This document shows, in pieces, positions 1 to 8,172 of a DNA stretch of 25,800 nt. The stretch is from assembly GCA_013287095.1 (NCBI GenBank), contig JABDEJ010000029.1, positions 1 through 25,800 on the forward strand. Reading direction: 5' to 3'. Every line of letters starts with the position of its first letter. Position 1 is the first letter of the stretch. This DNA is from Bacteroidota bacterium (lineage in GTDB: Bacteria > Bacteroidota > Bacteroidia > CAILMK01). The notes below the pieces were generated by a model. The model worked only from the letters and a program-made list of their open reading frames with translations, ran no database searches and had not been told where the DNA came from. A program made the position numbers and the translations under genes.

Positions 1-502
1 TTATTGGTTTTGGAGGGTTCTCAAATGGGTTGAAAGGATTTATCGGCTGAGGCTTTGTGTTATTAACTTGTAATGGAGCCTGTGAAACCAGGTTATTATG
101 CTTTCCGGCTTTATCTGTTGAATTTGAACTATTGGTTATAACCGGTGAATTATTTTCATTTTTAGAAGCGGGTGCATTCAATCCTGGTTTTGACTGCTCG
201 GTAACAGTTGCTGATTTTCCAATTTCACCTGGCGCAGGCTTCAAGGGTTTTACATATATATTATAGAGTACGGCAACTGTAGCGACCACGGCAGCGCCAA
301 TCCCAGTAATTCCTATAATTTTGCCAGCGCCCCCAGCTATGTGGCCGGCCGCGTGACCTGGTGAAGGTGTATGAGGAACATGTGGCAAATTATTGGCGAC
401 ATGGTCCCAGCCTGCATTCATTTCTGCAGGATTGTGTGGAGCCTCCCAGTGCTCAAAGGCATTTTTAAAAGATTCGTCTATATGTGAAAATGGATCAACC
501 AT
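1..502 (-). CDS. Putative anti-sigma-like single-span membrane protein (partial, runs off left edge)
   Basis: Open frame of 167 codons without a stop, cut by the window edge. The ATG at 502 lies inside the last codons of the sigma factor gene (stop at 495-497), an 8-nt overlap that suggests translational coupling. The start reads MVDPFSHIDESFKNAFEHWEA; residues 5-40 have the acidic/aromatic pattern (F..A...WE.P.....W..V...L) common at the N-terminus of proteins encoded after ECF sigma factors in Bacteroidota. A Gly/Ala-rich hydrophobic span at about residues 54-80 is one membrane helix. After it comes a low-complexity Asn/Pro/Ser/Lys-rich stretch, probably a periplasmic linker, and the rest is missing. 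The role as anti-sigma is inferred from position and architecture; no zinc-binding ZAS motif is visible. Confidence 0.7.
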   Translation of the reverse strand, partial: MVDPFSHIDESFKNAFEHWEAPHNPAEMNAGWDHVANNLPHVPHTPSPGHAAGHIAGGAGKIIGITGIGAAVVATVAVLYNIYVKPLKPAPGEIGKSATVTEQSKPGLNAPASKNENNSPVITNSSNSTDKAGKHNNLVSQAPLQVNNTKPQPINPFNPFENPPKPI

Positions 503-1052
503 TGTATGAATTCATTTTTGTACCAATGAGTTTTTGAAGGTAATTCCTTGCTTTGCCCAATTGTGATTTTGAAGTGCCTTCAGAAATATTAAGGACATCA
601 GCAATTTCCTTGTGCGAATATCCTTCTATGACGTACATATTAAATACTATTTTATAACCCGGAGGCAGCTTTTGCAATAAATTCAGCAACTCTGCATGGT
701 TCATATCACTTATGACGTCATGCTGCCCTGATACACCGCTTGCCTCGTCCATTTCAAATATCGCGGGCAATGAAGCGTTTTTCCTATAAAAATCTATCGC
801 GGTATTTACCATAATGCGGCGGATCCATGCTTCCAGAGAGCTGCTAAAACTGAACTGCTCCAGTTTCTGAAAGACCTTAATAAAGCCCTCCTGCAGAATA
901 TCTTTTGCTTCATCCCTGTTTTTGCTATATCTCTGACAAACCGCTAACATCATTCCGTAATATTTTTCAAACAAGACCTTTTGCCATTTCCGCTCTCCGC
1001 GCAAACACCCTTTAACGAGTTCTGAATCATCTCCACGAAAGCCATAAGGCAT
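495..1052 (-). CDS. ECF-family RNA polymerase sigma factor
   Basis: 185 residues, the usual size for a group 4 sigma factor. Region 2 spans about residues 24-95, with the DEAKDILQEGFIKVFQKL core and the WIRRIMVNTAIDFYRK segment that contacts the -10 element. Region 4 spans about 125-176, ending in a helix-turn-helix (GYSHKEIADVLNISEGTSKSQLGKAR) that would read the -35 element. Region 3 is absent, as expected for ECF sigmas. The downstream gene overlaps the stop codon and encodes a membrane protein, the common sigma/anti-sigma order. Upstream lies CAACC-N16-CGTC, an ECF-type promoter, so the gene probably autoregulates. The trigger and regulon cannot be read from the sequence. Confidence 0.95.
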   Translation of the reverse strand: MPYGFRGDDSELVKGCLRGERKWQKVLFEKYYGMMLAVCQRYSKNRDEAKDILQEGFIKVFQKLEQFSFSSSLEAWIRRIMVNTAIDFYRKNASLPAIFEMDEASGVSGQHDVISDMNHAELLNLLQKLPPGYKIVFNMYVIEGYSHKEIADVLNISEGTSKSQLGKARNYLQKLIGTKMNSYNG

Positions 1053-1075
1053 TTTTTTGTTCTGTTTAACCCTAA

Positions 1076-1100
1076 GACGGGGTATTGTTAAAAAAGGTTG
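1076..1100 (-). promoter_or_regulatory. ECF-type promoter of the sigma factor gene (probable autoregulation)
   Basis: On the minus strand CAACC (1100-1096), 16 nt, then CGTC (1079-1076), the classical ECF AAC...CGTC layout, 23 nt before the sigma gene start. The longer string CAACCTTT-N13-CGTCTTAGGGTTA occurs once more in the window, on the plus strand at 8043. Two copies with the same spacing argue against chance. Confidence 0.65.
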
Positions 1101-1172
1101 CCCGGCCTGAAAAAAACTTTTGAATTATCATACCGGAGGAGCGGCAAAAATAGTAAAATGTGGAAAGGGAAA

Positions 1173-1193
1173 GGTGAGAAGTGAGAGGTAAGA
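1173..1193. repeat. Degenerate heptamer array, 3 units
   Basis: Units GGTGAGA, AGTGAGA, GGTAAGA follow each other at an exact 7-nt period in the gap between the sigma factor promoter and the SBBP gene end. It is short, so weak alone, but matches the period of the arrays at 1251, 10861, 11260, 19903, 20486 and 24775. Confidence 0.4.
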
Positions 1194-1250
1194 ATTAAAA
1201 CCGCCTGAATCACTATTATGCTAAAAATTCAGTATCCACACTTGCGAAGC

Positions 1251-1285
1251 AATTCGTAATTCTTAATTCCTAATTCTTAATTAAT
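1251..1285. repeat. Degenerate heptamer array, 5 units, overlapping a gene's stop codon
   Basis: Units AATTCGT, AATTCTT, AATTCCT, AATTCTT, AATTAAT at an exact 7-nt period. The array overlaps the last codons and the TAG stop (1270-1272) of the minus-strand SBBP gene, so the Lys-Asn end of that protein is encoded by repeat sequence. Confidence 0.7.
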
Positions 1286-4200
1286 ACGATCTTCTTACTG
1301 ATCAGCTGATCATTAATCACAATATTTACAAAATAGGTTCCCGGCGATAAACCTGCCGATGATGGGTTAATTTCAATTTGATTCGGGCCTGCACCGAAGT
1401 TTTGATCTGGCTGCATAAATAAAACATTGCCTTTCATGTCCATAATACTGATTTTGACTTTAGAGTTTTGAGGCAAATAAAATTTTAATAAAACCTTATC
1501 AGTAAATGGATTAGGATAAATACTTAAGTCATATAAATCAGGGTTTATTGTTCCGTCAATATCAGATACAGTTATATTAATTGAAGAATCGTACTCATTT
1601 GCACAGTGATAAGAGTTGACCACATTCAATTTAACTGTATAATTAATATTCTTTGGGAAAATGTGGGTTGGGCTGTACGCGGAAACTGTAGGTGAACCGT
1701 CGCCAAAGTTCCATGTATAATAAGATAAAGGGAGCGAGCTGTCTTTTGCGTGAAAATAATAGTTTTGGGATACGTGACTAACGGTCCAATCGGCATTCGG
1801 CAAGCTATGCACTGTTATTTTTACAGAATCGGTTTTTTGACATCCCGTGGCAGCAATAACCTCTGTTAAGATATAAATTGTAGTTAAATTGGGATTTACG
1901 GATGGAAATGACGACGTGGAAGTAAATCCGGATGGATCAGATGTCCAGCTATAGGTATTTCCATTTACCAAAGATGATCCAATAACAACACTTCCTCCTG
2001 CACAGATGGTTGAAGCGCTGCCTGTTGTGGCCAAAGGTAACGGATTAACGGTGAATGAATAAATTAAGGTGTCATTAAATGGAAAAGAGTCGACCTGCCC
2101 ATTGGGTTTACTTGTCCAGGCCTTTAGAGTGTATAATCCCGGTTTAAAGTCAATATTGCCAAGAAAAAAAGGAAAAGACATTCCTGCGGAAATTGTATTT
2201 TTAATGGTGTCAACCGGCTGGCTGACACCATTCAACGTCCAATTAATTTTTACTGAAGATAATGGCTTGGTTCCGGCATTATGCAAATAGACATTTAAAG
2301 GCTGAAACCCGGCACAAACGGTACCTGAAGGGCTTTCGATAGAATCAATCCCTGCATCGTTTTGAAACATATCATAGGCAAATTTAGCAAGATAGGTATC
2401 CCCAAGTCCATAGTTAATTGTTTGATGCACATTTGCTGTTGCCATTCCGCTGTCGGTAGCATTTCCTGTTAAATAAACATTTCCGGAAGCATCCGTACAT
2501 ACCGCATTCCCCGTTTCACCATCCCCGCCAAAATAAGTGGCCCAATCCAATTTGCCGGCAGCGCTATATACACTGAGAAAAGCCCCTCCATATATAGTTT
2601 GAAAACCATTTGATGTCGCGATACCTGACGAACTCTCTGTAGAACCGGCCATTATTATATCGCCAAAAATATCCATGGATATGCCGGTTGCCTCATCATC
2701 ACCTGTTCCACCGTAATATGTGGCCCATGACAGCTTGCCAGAATTACTGAATTTTGCCAGGAACGCATCCTGTTGTCCTCCCAAAAATGTTTGCTGTGCA
2801 CCGGATGTTGCAAGACCAGCGGTACTTTCTGTCTGTCCAGCAATGTAAACATTTCCATTTGCGTCTGCAACCACTGCATTGGCTTTGTCTTCACCGCTTC
2901 CTCCAAAATAGGTTGCCCATATTCTGGCTCCGGAACTGCTGAATTTTGTTAAGAGCGCATCATAACTTCCCGCGGGAGAAGTTTGATAAGCACCACTGGT
3001 AGCCAGTCCGGAGCTACCACCATCATCACCGGCCATATATATGTTGCCTGAAGCATCTGTTGCCAGGCTGTTTTCCTGGGTACCGCCATTCTGTCCATAA
3101 TACGTTGCCCAGATTTCAGTTCCTGAAGAACTAAACTTGGCCAGAAAGCAGCAACTACCTCCAGTATACGAAGTCTGATAAGCGCCGGAAGTTGCCAAAC
3201 CAGTGACGCCGCCTATTGAACCAGTAAAAATTACATTCCCCGATACATCAGTAGTAACGGCGATACCTGTACCCGATCCATTCCCGCTGAAATATGTTGC
3301 CCAGTCAAGCCCCCCGGTATTATTAAACTTTGCCAGAAAAGGACTTTCGTAACCTGTCCCCCCTCCCAGGGCTGTCTGAAACGCTCCTGAAGTTGCGATC
3401 CCTGAACTACTGAAAGTTGATCCTACGATATATACGTTCCCTTTTGCATCTGTTTTTATTCCATTTCCAAAATTTGTTTCCTCATATCTCCCTGGTCCTC
3501 CATAGTAAGTTCCCCATTCAAGTGTATCGAGAGCATTAAATTTTGCTACGAAAACATCACTGCTATTAATCCTGACCCCTTTCGCGCCAAATGCTTCCAG
3601 TTTCCCATTATAAGAGGTCTGATAGGCCCCGGACGTTGCGATATGAAGACCGCTGTATGTTGTACCCACCATAAATATATTGCCGGCAGCATCAGTACTT
3701 ATATCACCTATCAAATCCTGATAATTTATAGGACTGCTATCACCATGATCTTCTCCACCATAGTAAGTTGTCCAGGTAAGGGTTGGATCTATCAGCAAAT
3801 CCATCTTCTTATTATAATTCTCAACCTTAAATCCGCAATGGTTCCCTTGCCTCAGATAATGGCTAAAAACTTCCTGGCCATTAACAAAACTTTTTGGCTC
3901 GCTTTCATTCATGTCGCCGATAGCATTAGAAAAACAGATTCCACCATTTGCCAGTGCCTTTGTATTTTCCATACCATTCCAGGCCAGTTGTATATCGCTT
4001 ACTTTTCCACCGGGATGTACTAAAAACGAATATTCCATCCCCTGTCCTACTGCCCTAAGAACCAGGTCGATATCAGGATAGATGTTTTTGTAGGTTAAAG
4101 TTTTGTATGTGTGAACATTGGTAATGCCGTGGTCTGCATCACCGGTAGTGTAAAAGTTTTCGTAATATTTTTGTTGGTTTTTCGGTATAATGTTAGCTGA

Positions 4201-4593
4201 TCGATTGCTCCCCGTTAAAACGAGGTCCATTCTAGAAGTATAGATACAATTCATTGCGCCCATACGTGGTTGATCAATATCATTATCCGGCAGTCCTGTT
4301 GCCTCCGATACAGGATTTTTCCCATGGTTTTCGACCCTTGAAAACACAAAAGAAATCATTCCCGGTTTGCAATAGAAAAATACGCCTTTTGCTTGACCAT
4401 AATATTTAGTTTCTGTGGGAGATTCAGAGAGTTGACCTTTATTTTCTATGAAAAAACAAGCTCTACGTGCCATCAAATCAGATTGACGTGACTTCGACTG
4501 AGCAGAACGAGCAGCATTTGAAAGCTTTGGAGGGAGCGCAAGAAGTATTGTTAAAACAAATACTCCTAAATGAAAAGGGTTTTTGATTTTCAT
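1270..4593 (-). CDS. Secreted SBBP beta-propeller/PKD protein with T9SS type A sorting domain (paralogue 2)
   Basis: 1107 residues, secreted. A signal peptide (residues 1-27, cleavage near LSNA) is followed by a DUF7948-type N-terminal region (about 45-270; starts FFIENKGQLSESP), then seven SBBP repeats of about 60 residues (about 272-745; unit GNVYIAG..S..GIATSGA.QT...G..DAFLAKF...G...WATYFGG), which should fold as a beta-propeller. A CARDB-like Ig domain (about 750-850) and a PKD domain (about 945-1015, WNFGDGSP) follow. The last 80 residues (IYPNPFTDK ... GTYFVNIVIND...KKIVLIKN) are a type A C-terminal domain for export by the type IX system and anchoring on the surface. Repeat 3 has an unusual Cys-Cys pair, also present in the neighbour. 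Probably an adhesin or matrix protein; no catalytic motif seen. Confidence 0.92.
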   Translation of the reverse strand: MKIKNPFHLGVFVLTILLALPPKLSNAARSAQSKSRQSDLMARRACFFIENKGQLSESPTETKYYGQAKGVFFYCKPGMISFVFSRVENHGKNPVSEATGLPDNDIDQPRMGAMNCIYTSRMDLVLTGSNRSANIIPKNQQKYYENFYTTGDADHGITNVHTYKTLTYKNIYPDIDLVLRAVGQGMEYSFLVHPGGKVSDIQLAWNGMENTKALANGGICFSNAIGDMNESEPKSFVNGQEVFSHYLRQGNHCGFKVENYNKKMDLLIDPTLTWTTYYGGEDHGDSSPINYQDLIGDISTDAAGNIFMVGTTYSGLHIATSGAYQTSYNGKLEAFGAKGVRINSSDVFVAKFNALDTLEWGTYYGGPGRYEETNFGNGIKTDAKGNVYIVGSTFSSSGIATSGAFQTALGGGTGYESPFLAKFNNTGGLDWATYFSGNGSGTGIAVTTDVSGNVIFTGSIGGVTGLATSGAYQTSYTGGSCCFLAKFSSSGTEIWATYYGQNGGTQENSLATDASGNIYMAGDDGGSSGLATSGAYQTSPAGSYDALLTKFSSSGARIWATYFGGSGEDKANAVVADANGNVYIAGQTESTAGLATSGAQQTFLGGQQDAFLAKFSNSGKLSWATYYGGTGDDEATGISMDIFGDIIMAGSTESSSGIATSNGFQTIYGGAFLSVYSAAGKLDWATYFGGDGETGNAVCTDASGNVYLTGNATDSGMATANVHQTINYGLGDTYLAKFAYDMFQNDAGIDSIESPSGTVCAGFQPLNVYLHNAGTKPLSSVKINWTLNGVSQPVDTIKNTISAGMSFPFFLGNIDFKPGLYTLKAWTSKPNGQVDSFPFNDTLIYSFTVNPLPLATTGSASTICAGGSVVIGSSLVNGNTYSWTSDPSGFTSTSSFPSVNPNLTTIYILTEVIAATGCQKTDSVKITVHSLPNADWTVSHVSQNYYFHAKDSSLPLSYYTWNFGDGSPTVSAYSPTHIFPKNINYTVKLNVVNSYHCANEYDSSINITVSDIDGTINPDLYDLSIYPNPFTDKVLLKFYLPQNSKVKISIMDMKGNVLFMQPDQNFGAGPNQIEINPSSAGLSPGTYFVNIVINDQLISKKIVLIKN
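2370..3780 (-). repeat. Seven coding SBBP repeats (propeller blades)
   Basis: About 170-200-nt units, each coding Asp-Ala-x-Gly-Asn-hydrophobic, then ATSGA.QT and W(A/G)TY(F/Y)GG. DNA identity between units is only moderate, so these are old duplications. Limits are approximate. Confidence 0.8.
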
Positions 4594-4614
4594 AATTTTA
4601 ATATTTTGGCAATC

Positions 4615-4644
4615 CGAAAATAAGAAAATTTATAATAAAACAAA
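4615..4644 (-). promoter_or_regulatory. Primary-sigma promoter of SBBP paralogue 2
   Basis: Minus strand TTTG (4644-4641), 18 nt, then TATTTTCG (4622-4615), one mismatch from the Bacteroidota TAnnTTTG box. The same layout, spacing and downstream leader (GG.TTGCCAAAAT) are found before the paralogue at 7994-8023, so the promoter was duplicated with the gene. Confidence 0.6.
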
Positions 4645-4676
4645 AATATTTTGTATTAATATACAAACAGGGCCAC

Positions 4677-4704
4677 AAAAAATAGTAGCCAAATTCTGAC
4701 TACT
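4677..4704 (-). terminator. Intrinsic terminator of SBBP paralogue 1
   Basis: On the minus strand AGTAGTCA / GAATT loop / TGGCTACT forms an 8-bp stem (one G-U pair), followed by A and six T. The stop codon TAG at 4700-4702 is part of the stem. It separates transcription of the two tandem genes. Confidence 0.75.
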
Positions 4705-7700
4705 TCATCTCTATAAGTTTTCTGCTAATTACCTGATCATTAACCATCATGTTTAAAAAATATGTCCCCGGGGATAAACCCATCTCACCGGCATATATTT
4801 CAACCTTATTTGGGCCAGCGCTAAATGTTTTATCAGATGGGGCAAATAATACATTCCCTTTCATATCAAGAACGCTTATTTTGACGTGTGAAATCTGGAG
4901 CAAATCGAAATTTATTAATGTCTTATCAGTAAATGGGTTGGGATAAATATCCAAACTTTTTATGGGTGGATCTAATGCGGAATATAATCCTGCGGACGTG
5001 ATATCTATGGTAGAATCATTTTCTGAAACGCAGCCATACCTATTAGTTACCAGTAATTTGATTGTGTATTTTTTACTTTGTTGAAAGACATGGTTTACAT
5101 GATAGCCCGATTCTAAAGCAGAACTATCTCCAAAGTTCCAGGTATAAGATGCTTTGCTGAGAGAGCTGTCACTGACTTTGAAAAGATAATTTTTTGAAAC
5201 ATTGCTGACACTCCATAATGCGTTTGGTAAAGGGTTGACTTTAACATTGACAGAATCAACAGTGCTGCACCCTGTGGCAGTTATAGTCTCACGCAAAATA
5301 TAAAGACCGTCTAAAACTACAAGGACATTTGGGTCAGAAGTGTTTGATGTAAAACCGGAAGAGGAAGTCCACTTATATCGGTGTCCACTTATCGGAAGAC
5401 CGCCGATGGTAATAAATTTGCCATAACAGGCACTGTCTGTTTTCTCAATTGGCATCGGAACGGGATTTACTACAAATGAATCAACTAAAGTATCATTAAA
5501 GGGAAAAGAATCAATCTGATTATTCGGCTTACTTGTCCATGCTTTTATGATATAAAGACCCTGTGAAAATTTAAAATTACCCAGATTAAAAGGAATGGAC
5601 ATTCCAGGTGAAATTGTGTTACTGAGGTTATCCGCCGGCTGGCTGGTACCATTCACTGTCCAATTGATATTTACGGAAGATAAGGGTTCGGTGCCTGCAT
5701 TATGCAGATACACATTTACAGGTTGGAGTCCGGCACAAACAACGCCATCAGGACTTTGCATCGAATCAATTCCGGCATCATTTTGAAATAAATCATAAAC
5801 GAATTTGGCCAGATATGCATCCCCTTTCCCATTATTCATTATTTGATATGCATTTGCAGTTGCGACTCCACCACTATCGGAAGCGCTTCCGGTAATATAG
5901 ATATCCCCATAAGCATCAGCACATATACCATTCCCTGTTTCACCTGCGCCGCCATAATAGGAAGCCCAATTTAATTTACCGGTGGTATTATATACAGCAA
6001 GAAAGGCTCCGCCATAAGAAGTTTGACTGCCATTTGATGTCGCGATACCTGAATAGCTGCCTGTAGAGCCGGTGATCATAATATTGCCAAAAATATCTGT
6101 ACATATACCCCCCGCCTCATCGTTACCGATTCCACCGAAATATGTAGCCCATGATAACTTACCTGAATTATTAAATTTCGCCAGGAAGGCATCATTCCCT
6201 CCTCCTAATGAAGTTTGCTGTGCACCTGATGTTGCGATACCAGTAGTGCTTTTTGTTTGCCCTGCCATATAAACATTCCCATCTTTGTCCACAACAACCC
6301 CAACAGCCTCATCTTCATTGTTCCCACCAAAATAAGTTGCCCAAATTCTGGCTCCGGAACTGCTGAACTTTGATAAGAGTGCATCATAATTCCCCCCTGA
6401 GGAAGTTTGATAAGCGCCATTGGTAGCCATTCCGGAACTGCCACCATCAGAACCGGCCAAATATATGTTTCCGGAAGCATCTGTAGCAAGGCTACCTTCC
6501 TGCGTGCTACCATATTGACCGTAATAAGTTGCCCAGATTTCGGTTCCTGAAGAACTAAACTTGGCCAGATAGCAGCAACCGCCTCCAGGATACTGATATG
6601 AAGTCTGATAGGCACCGGAAGTTGCCAAACCAGTGCTATTGGCTACGGAACCGGTAATAATTACATTCCCTGAAACATCGGTAGTAACAGCGCTACCTCC
6701 ACTAGAGCCGTTCCCACTGAAATAAGTTGCCCAGTCGAGCCCACCTGAATTATTAAACTTAGCCAAAAAAGCTGCCGTTCCGGTAAATGTTGTCTGAAAA
6801 GCTCCTGATGTTGCAATATCTGTTGCGCTACTGGTGGATCCTATAATGTACACATTACCAAGTGCATCTGCTTTTATACCAGTCGCATCATTTGTTTGGT
6901 TCGCATTACCAGGCCCTCCATAATAAGTGGCCCATTCAAGTGTATCAAGGGAGTTAAATTTTGCCACAAAAACATCACTGCTCCTGCTATGATTCAAGCC
7001 ATGTCCGTTCCCGCTGAAAGAAGTCTGATACGCCCCTGTTGTAGCAATGTGGAGACCGCTATATGTTTCTCCTGTAATAAAAACGTTACCATCAGCATCT
7101 GTGCTTACGGCATTACCATCATCTTCAAATTCCCCTCCGAAATATGTTGCCCAGGTTAAAGTCGGGTCTATTAATAAATCCACTTTATTATTATAATTCT
7201 CAACCTCAAATCCGTAATTGTTTCCCTTCTTCCGATAATGACTGATAACCTCCTGGCCATTAGCAAAACTTTTTGGTCCGCTTTCAACAATGCCACCAAT
7301 AGCATTTGTATAACGGATACCATCATTTTCAAGAACCTTTGTTTTTTCAGCACCGTCCCATCTCAATTGTATGTCGCTTATTTTCCCACCGGGATGCACC
7401 AAAAAAGAATATTCCATCCCCTGGCCTACCGCTTTAAGAATCAGGTCTATATCTGGGTAGATATTTTGGTAAGTAACTGTTTTATAGGTATGAACATTGG
7501 TAATGCCATGATCAGCATTCCCGGTAGTGTAAAAGTTTTCGTAATATTTTTGTTGGTCAGTGGCGATAATAGTACTTAATGGATTACTCCCTGTTAAAAC
7601 AAGGTTCATTCTTGAAGTATAGATGTAATTCGTTGCGTCTGTATTTGGACGTTTAATATCATTATCCGGCAGCCCTGTTGCCTCAGAAACAAGATTTTTT

Positions 7701-7972
7701 TCATCGTTTTTAATTTTTGTAAATACAAATGAAATCATTCCAGGTTTACAATAGAAAAATACGTCGTTTGAATGACCATAATATTTGATTTCAAGAGGAG
7801 ACTCCGAGAGTTGGCCTTTATTTTCTATGAAAAAACTCGCTTTGCGTGCGATTAAAGTAGTTTGATGAGACTTTAGATCCGGAAAATGGACAGCGTTTAC
7901 CAGCTTTGGCGAAAGGGCAAGAAGTATAGTTGAGATAAATACTCCCAGGTAAAGAGGGGTTCTTATTTTCAT
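4700..7972 (-). CDS. Secreted SBBP beta-propeller/PKD protein with T9SS type A sorting domain (paralogue 1)
   Basis: 1090 residues from the ATG at 7972. A longer frame starts at 7996, but MKIRTPLYLGVF aligns exactly with the MKIKNPFHLGVF start of the paralogue, and 7996-7973 falls in the promoter/leader. Order of parts is the same: signal peptide (about 1-28), DUF7948-like region (about 45-265), seven SBBP repeats (about 270-730, the third with Cys-Cys), Ig-like domain, PKD-like domain (WNFGDSSA) and a type A C-terminal domain (IYPNPFTDKT ... GTYFLNMMVND...RKLIEMK). Conservation with the neighbour is high from end to end, so this is a tandem duplication of the whole transcription unit. It is expected to be exported by the type IX system and displayed on the cell surface; the ligand is unknown. 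Confidence 0.92.
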   Translation of the reverse strand: MKIRTPLYLGVFISTILLALSPKLVNAVHFPDLKSHQTTLIARKASFFIENKGQLSESPLEIKYYGHSNDVFFYCKPGMISFVFTKIKNDEKNLVSEATGLPDNDIKRPNTDATNYIYTSRMNLVLTGSNPLSTIIATDQQKYYENFYTTGNADHGITNVHTYKTVTYQNIYPDIDLILKAVGQGMEYSFLVHPGGKISDIQLRWDGAEKTKVLENDGIRYTNAIGGIVESGPKSFANGQEVISHYRKKGNNYGFEVENYNNKVDLLIDPTLTWATYFGGEFEDDGNAVSTDADGNVFITGETYSGLHIATTGAYQTSFSGNGHGLNHSRSSDVFVAKFNSLDTLEWATYYGGPGNANQTNDATGIKADALGNVYIIGSTSSATDIATSGAFQTTFTGTAAFLAKFNNSGGLDWATYFSGNGSSGGSAVTTDVSGNVIITGSVANSTGLATSGAYQTSYQYPGGGCCYLAKFSSSGTEIWATYYGQYGSTQEGSLATDASGNIYLAGSDGGSSGMATNGAYQTSSGGNYDALLSKFSSSGARIWATYFGGNNEDEAVGVVVDKDGNVYMAGQTKSTTGIATSGAQQTSLGGGNDAFLAKFNNSGKLSWATYFGGIGNDEAGGICTDIFGNIMITGSTGSYSGIATSNGSQTSYGGAFLAVYNTTGKLNWASYYGGAGETGNGICADAYGDIYITGSASDSGGVATANAYQIMNNGKGDAYLAKFVYDLFQNDAGIDSMQSPDGVVCAGLQPVNVYLHNAGTEPLSSVNINWTVNGTSQPADNLSNTISPGMSIPFNLGNFKFSQGLYIIKAWTSKPNNQIDSFPFNDTLVDSFVVNPVPMPIEKTDSACYGKFITIGGLPISGHRYKWTSSSGFTSNTSDPNVLVVLDGLYILRETITATGCSTVDSVNVKVNPLPNALWSVSNVSKNYLFKVSDSSLSKASYTWNFGDSSALESGYHVNHVFQQSKKYTIKLLVTNRYGCVSENDSTIDITSAGLYSALDPPIKSLDIYPNPFTDKTLINFDLLQISHVKISVLDMKGNVLFAPSDKTFSAGPNKVEIYAGEMGLSPGTYFLNMMVNDQVISRKLIEMK
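5790..7160 (-). repeat. Seven coding SBBP repeats (propeller blades)
   Basis: Seven units in the same order as the seven in the neighbouring paralogue; blade n resembles blade n of the neighbour more than the other blades in its own protein, so repeat growth preceded gene duplication. Limits are approximate. Confidence 0.8.
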
Positions 7973-7993
7973 AATATTGACATTTTGGCAACC

Positions 7994-8023
7994 CAAAAAT
8001 AATAAAATTTATTTTAAATCAAA
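7994..8023 (-). promoter_or_regulatory. Primary-sigma promoter of SBBP paralogue 1
   Basis: Minus strand TTTG (8023-8020), 18 nt, then TATTTTTG (8001-7994), a perfect TAnnTTTG box. It leaves a leader of about 20 nt before the ATG at 7972 and supports that start over the one at 7996, which would lie inside the box. Confidence 0.7.
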
Positions 8024-8042
8024 AATAATTTAAGTCTCCGTA

Positions 8043-8067
8043 CAACCTTTCTGTCCTTCCCATCGTC
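8043..8067 (+). promoter_or_regulatory. ECF-type promoter matching that of the sigma factor gene
   Basis: CAACC (8043-8047), 16 nt, CGTC (8064-8067). Together with its flanks it reads CAACCTTT-N13-CGTCTTAGGGTTA, identical at all fixed positions and in spacing to the sigma gene promoter at 1076-1100. It points toward the terminator at 8121-8158 and the kdsA operon. Confidence 0.6.
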
Positions 8068-8073
8068 TTAGGG

Positions 8074-8158
8074 TTATTACAACTGCCTTATTTTCTACTT
8101 TCCTTCTTCCCTCTTCTTCAAAACCCGCATTGTATCAGACAGTGCGGGTTTGTTTTTT
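8074..8158 (+). ncRNA. Putative ECF-dependent small RNA (or attenuated leader of the kds operon)
   Basis: Between the ECF-type promoter at 8043-8067 and a strong intrinsic terminator at 8121-8158 there is no ATG and no ORF, and no plus-strand gene lies upstream that would need this terminator. A transcript of about 85 nt would start near 8073-8076, carry a C/U-rich single-stranded stretch (about 8090-8119) and end in a 13-bp hairpin plus U-run: the shape of a trans-acting small RNA. Envelope-stress sigma factors in Gammaproteobacteria drive such RNAs, which is the analogy behind this call. Alternatively it is an attenuated leader of kdsA, but kdsA has its own candidate box at 8221. The boundaries are inferred. 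Confidence 0.4.
8121..8158 (+). terminator. Strong intrinsic terminator with no plus-strand gene upstream
   Basis: AAACCCGCATTGT (8121-8133), loop ATCAG, ACAGTGCGGGTTT (8139-8151): 13 bp with one G-U pair, then G and six T. The T-run is on the plus strand; the minus strand has only a short T-run, so it faces right. Confidence 0.8.
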
Positions 8159-8172
8159 GGGCCTCACCCCGG

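Noticed and set aside
57..266. Plus-strand ORF of 69 codons at the left edge
   Set aside because: It lies opposite the partial minus-strand membrane protein (1-502), which overlaps the sigma gene and has a sensible membrane-protein layout.
2370..3780. Non-coding tandem repeats or CRISPR-like periodicity
   Set aside because: The period of about 170-200 nt is the coding SBBP repeat and stays in frame.
6205..6615. Minus-strand ORF of 136 codons in SBBP paralogue 1
   Set aside because: Frame-shifted shadow produced by the internal SBBP repeats; similar shadows occur in paralogue 2 at 2655-2906.
7973..7996. N-terminal extension of SBBP paralogue 1
   Set aside because: It overlaps the promoter box, and the paralogue starts at the position equal to 7972.
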